DNA from: an uncultured Clostridia bacterium
GTDB lineage: Bacteria; Bacillota; Clostridia; Christensenellales; Aristaeellaceae
Reading direction: 5' to 3'
Length of the DNA stretch: 22,673 nucleotides
Assembly (NCBI GenBank): GCA_945877525.1
Contig: CAMDVP010000019.1
Location: 1 to 22,673, forward strand
The position numbers were made by a program, and so were the translations under genes. Positions 22,275 through 22,673 of this stretch are shown here, piece by piece. The notes beneath the pieces were generated by a model. The model had not been told where the DNA came from. It was given only the letters and a program-made list of their open reading frames with translations, and searched no databases. Position 1 is the stretch's first letter. Every line of letters starts with the position of its first letter.

Positions 22275-22481
22275 TCAGGTAAGCTCCGCTTGCTCGTTCA
22301 GCCACTTGTCAAAGGATTCCTTGTGAATTCGCAGGCATCGCTTGCCCAACCGCATCACTTTAAATTGTGTGGTGGTTTCGCAGAGTCCGTAGGCTTTGCG
22401 CAGGCTGATGCCAAGGATTTGTGCTACCTGCTCAGCGGTATATGTCCGCTGAACGCATTCCCCTTCAGAAGAACCTCGCAT
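22275..22481 (-). CDS. Excisionase-like winged-helix DNA-binding protein
   Basis: A 68-residue protein with the pattern TYTAEQVAQILGISLRKAYGLCETTTQFKVMRLGKRCLRIHKESFDKWL, a MerR-like winged helix typical of Xis/excisionase-family proteins, which bend att DNA and steer the integrase toward excision. AGGAGG 7 nt before the ATG at 22481 sets the start; longer forms to 22511 would include this site. The integrase gene follows in the same direction, so both are probably made from the promoter at 22562-22590. Confidence 0.85.
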   Translation of the reverse strand: MRGSSEGECVQRTYTAEQVAQILGISLRKAYGLCETTTQFKVMRLGKRCLRIHKESFDKWLNEQAELT

Positions 22482-22522
22482 CCTGTGTCCTCCTCTCGCT
22501 GTGCCGCACATGGATGGATCCG

Positions 22523-22558
22523 CGTACCTCCTTTCAAGTTTCTTGATTAGCAGGTACG
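22523..22558. promoter_or_regulatory. Nested palindrome in the xis-int leader
   Basis: CGTACCT (22523-22529) and AGGTACG (22552-22558) form an outer inverted repeat around the inner pair TCAAG-TTT-CTTGA (22534-22546). It covers the start of transcription from the promoter just upstream. It may be a repressor operator or a leader hairpin controlling the xis-int transcript. Confidence 0.55.
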
Positions 22559-22561
22559 GAT

Positions 22562-22590
22562 ATTCTATAAACAGCTACATCCTCTGTCAA
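22562..22590 (-). promoter_or_regulatory. Promoter of the xis-int pair
   Basis: On the minus strand a perfect TTGACA (22585-22590) and TAGAAT (22562-22567, five of six consensus) lie 17 bp apart. Transcription should start near 22555, inside the palindrome at 22523-22558, about 75 nt before the xis start. Confidence 0.82.
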
Positions 22591-22611
22591 CACTGTCGCT
22601 GCACAGAGGCA

Positions 22612-22673
22612 TCATGCAAGCACATGGTCGCTGCTGGCTGCCGCGTCATAGCCCCGCCGGTACCGCTGTCCCC
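22612..22673 (-). CDS. Possible C-terminus of an element gene (partial)
   Basis: The minus strand is open from the window edge to a stop at 22612-22614 and would end in GQRYRRGYDAAASSDHVLA. Third positions are GC-rich, as in real genes here. The fragment is too short to name, and other frames are open too, so this is only a possibility. Confidence 0.25.
   Translation of the reverse strand, partial: GQRYRRGYDAAASSDHVLA

Larger units (their letters stand above)
20530..22673. mobile_element. End of an integrative element inserted at tRNA-Thr (partial)
   Basis: A tyrosine integrase and an excisionase-like gene sit directly beside the 3' end of a complete tRNA-Thr, with short repeats between them. 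This is the usual layout at one end of a genomic island, prophage or integrative conjugative element. The remainder and the second att copy lie beyond the right edge, so the element type cannot be told. The intact tRNA and encoded CCA show that the tRNA stayed functional after insertion. Confidence 0.78.

Overview
The window reads as a GC-rich Gram-positive chromosome of the class Clostridia (Bacillota). The evidence is the ctsR-mcsA-mcsB-clpC order under a CtsR box, sigma-A-like promoters (two with consensus TTGACA), strong AGGAGG ribosome sites about 7 nt from the starts, many ATGA stop/start overlaps, and a tRNA-Thr with an encoded CCA. The genus cannot be named from the sequence alone; a gut-type, GC-rich clostridium is an inference.

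Left part (1-5997, all minus strand): one operon reading from a promoter at 5969-5997. It encodes an M16-type peptidase, an FHA-domain membrane protein, a SEDS (RodA/FtsW) glycosyltransferase and a class B penicillin-binding protein. These are followed by a YhhN-like membrane gene broken by a one-base frameshift and a GNAT acetyltransferase, and the operon ends at a 32-bp perfect palindrome. The FHA-SEDS-PBP trio is a cell-wall synthesis module resembling the FHA/rodA/pbpA arrangement of actinobacteria. A large iron-sulfur XPD/DinG-like helicase with an N-terminal RecB/Cas4-like nuclease domain (6077-8374, minus) follows.

Middle (8528-14391, plus strand): a sugar-use operon with a LacI-family repressor, a cytoplasmic GH13 maltodextrin-degrading enzyme, a sugar-binding protein and two ABC permeases. 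There is no ATPase gene, so a shared ATPase elsewhere is presumed. Two LacI-type operators are visible, one at the transcription start and one perfect 16-mer inside the GH13 coding region about 1.08 kb downstream. Two hairpins separate this operon from the convergent clpC operon.

Right-centre (14442-19081, minus): the protein-quality-control operon ctsR-mcsA-mcsB-clpC with its own CtsR box. Divergent from it are a small ArsR-family regulator and a nitroreductase (19161-20290, plus).

Right end (20401-22673): a tRNA-Thr(GGT) gene, then a short AT-richer region with three repeats at near-helical spacing, a tyrosine integrase with unusual catalytic-site residues, and an excisionase-like protein with a strong promoter and a palindromic leader. 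This looks like the end of an integrative element inserted at the tRNA-Thr 3' end; most of the element lies beyond the window. I see no CRISPR array, rRNA or transposase, and no gene-free stretch longer than 300 bases.
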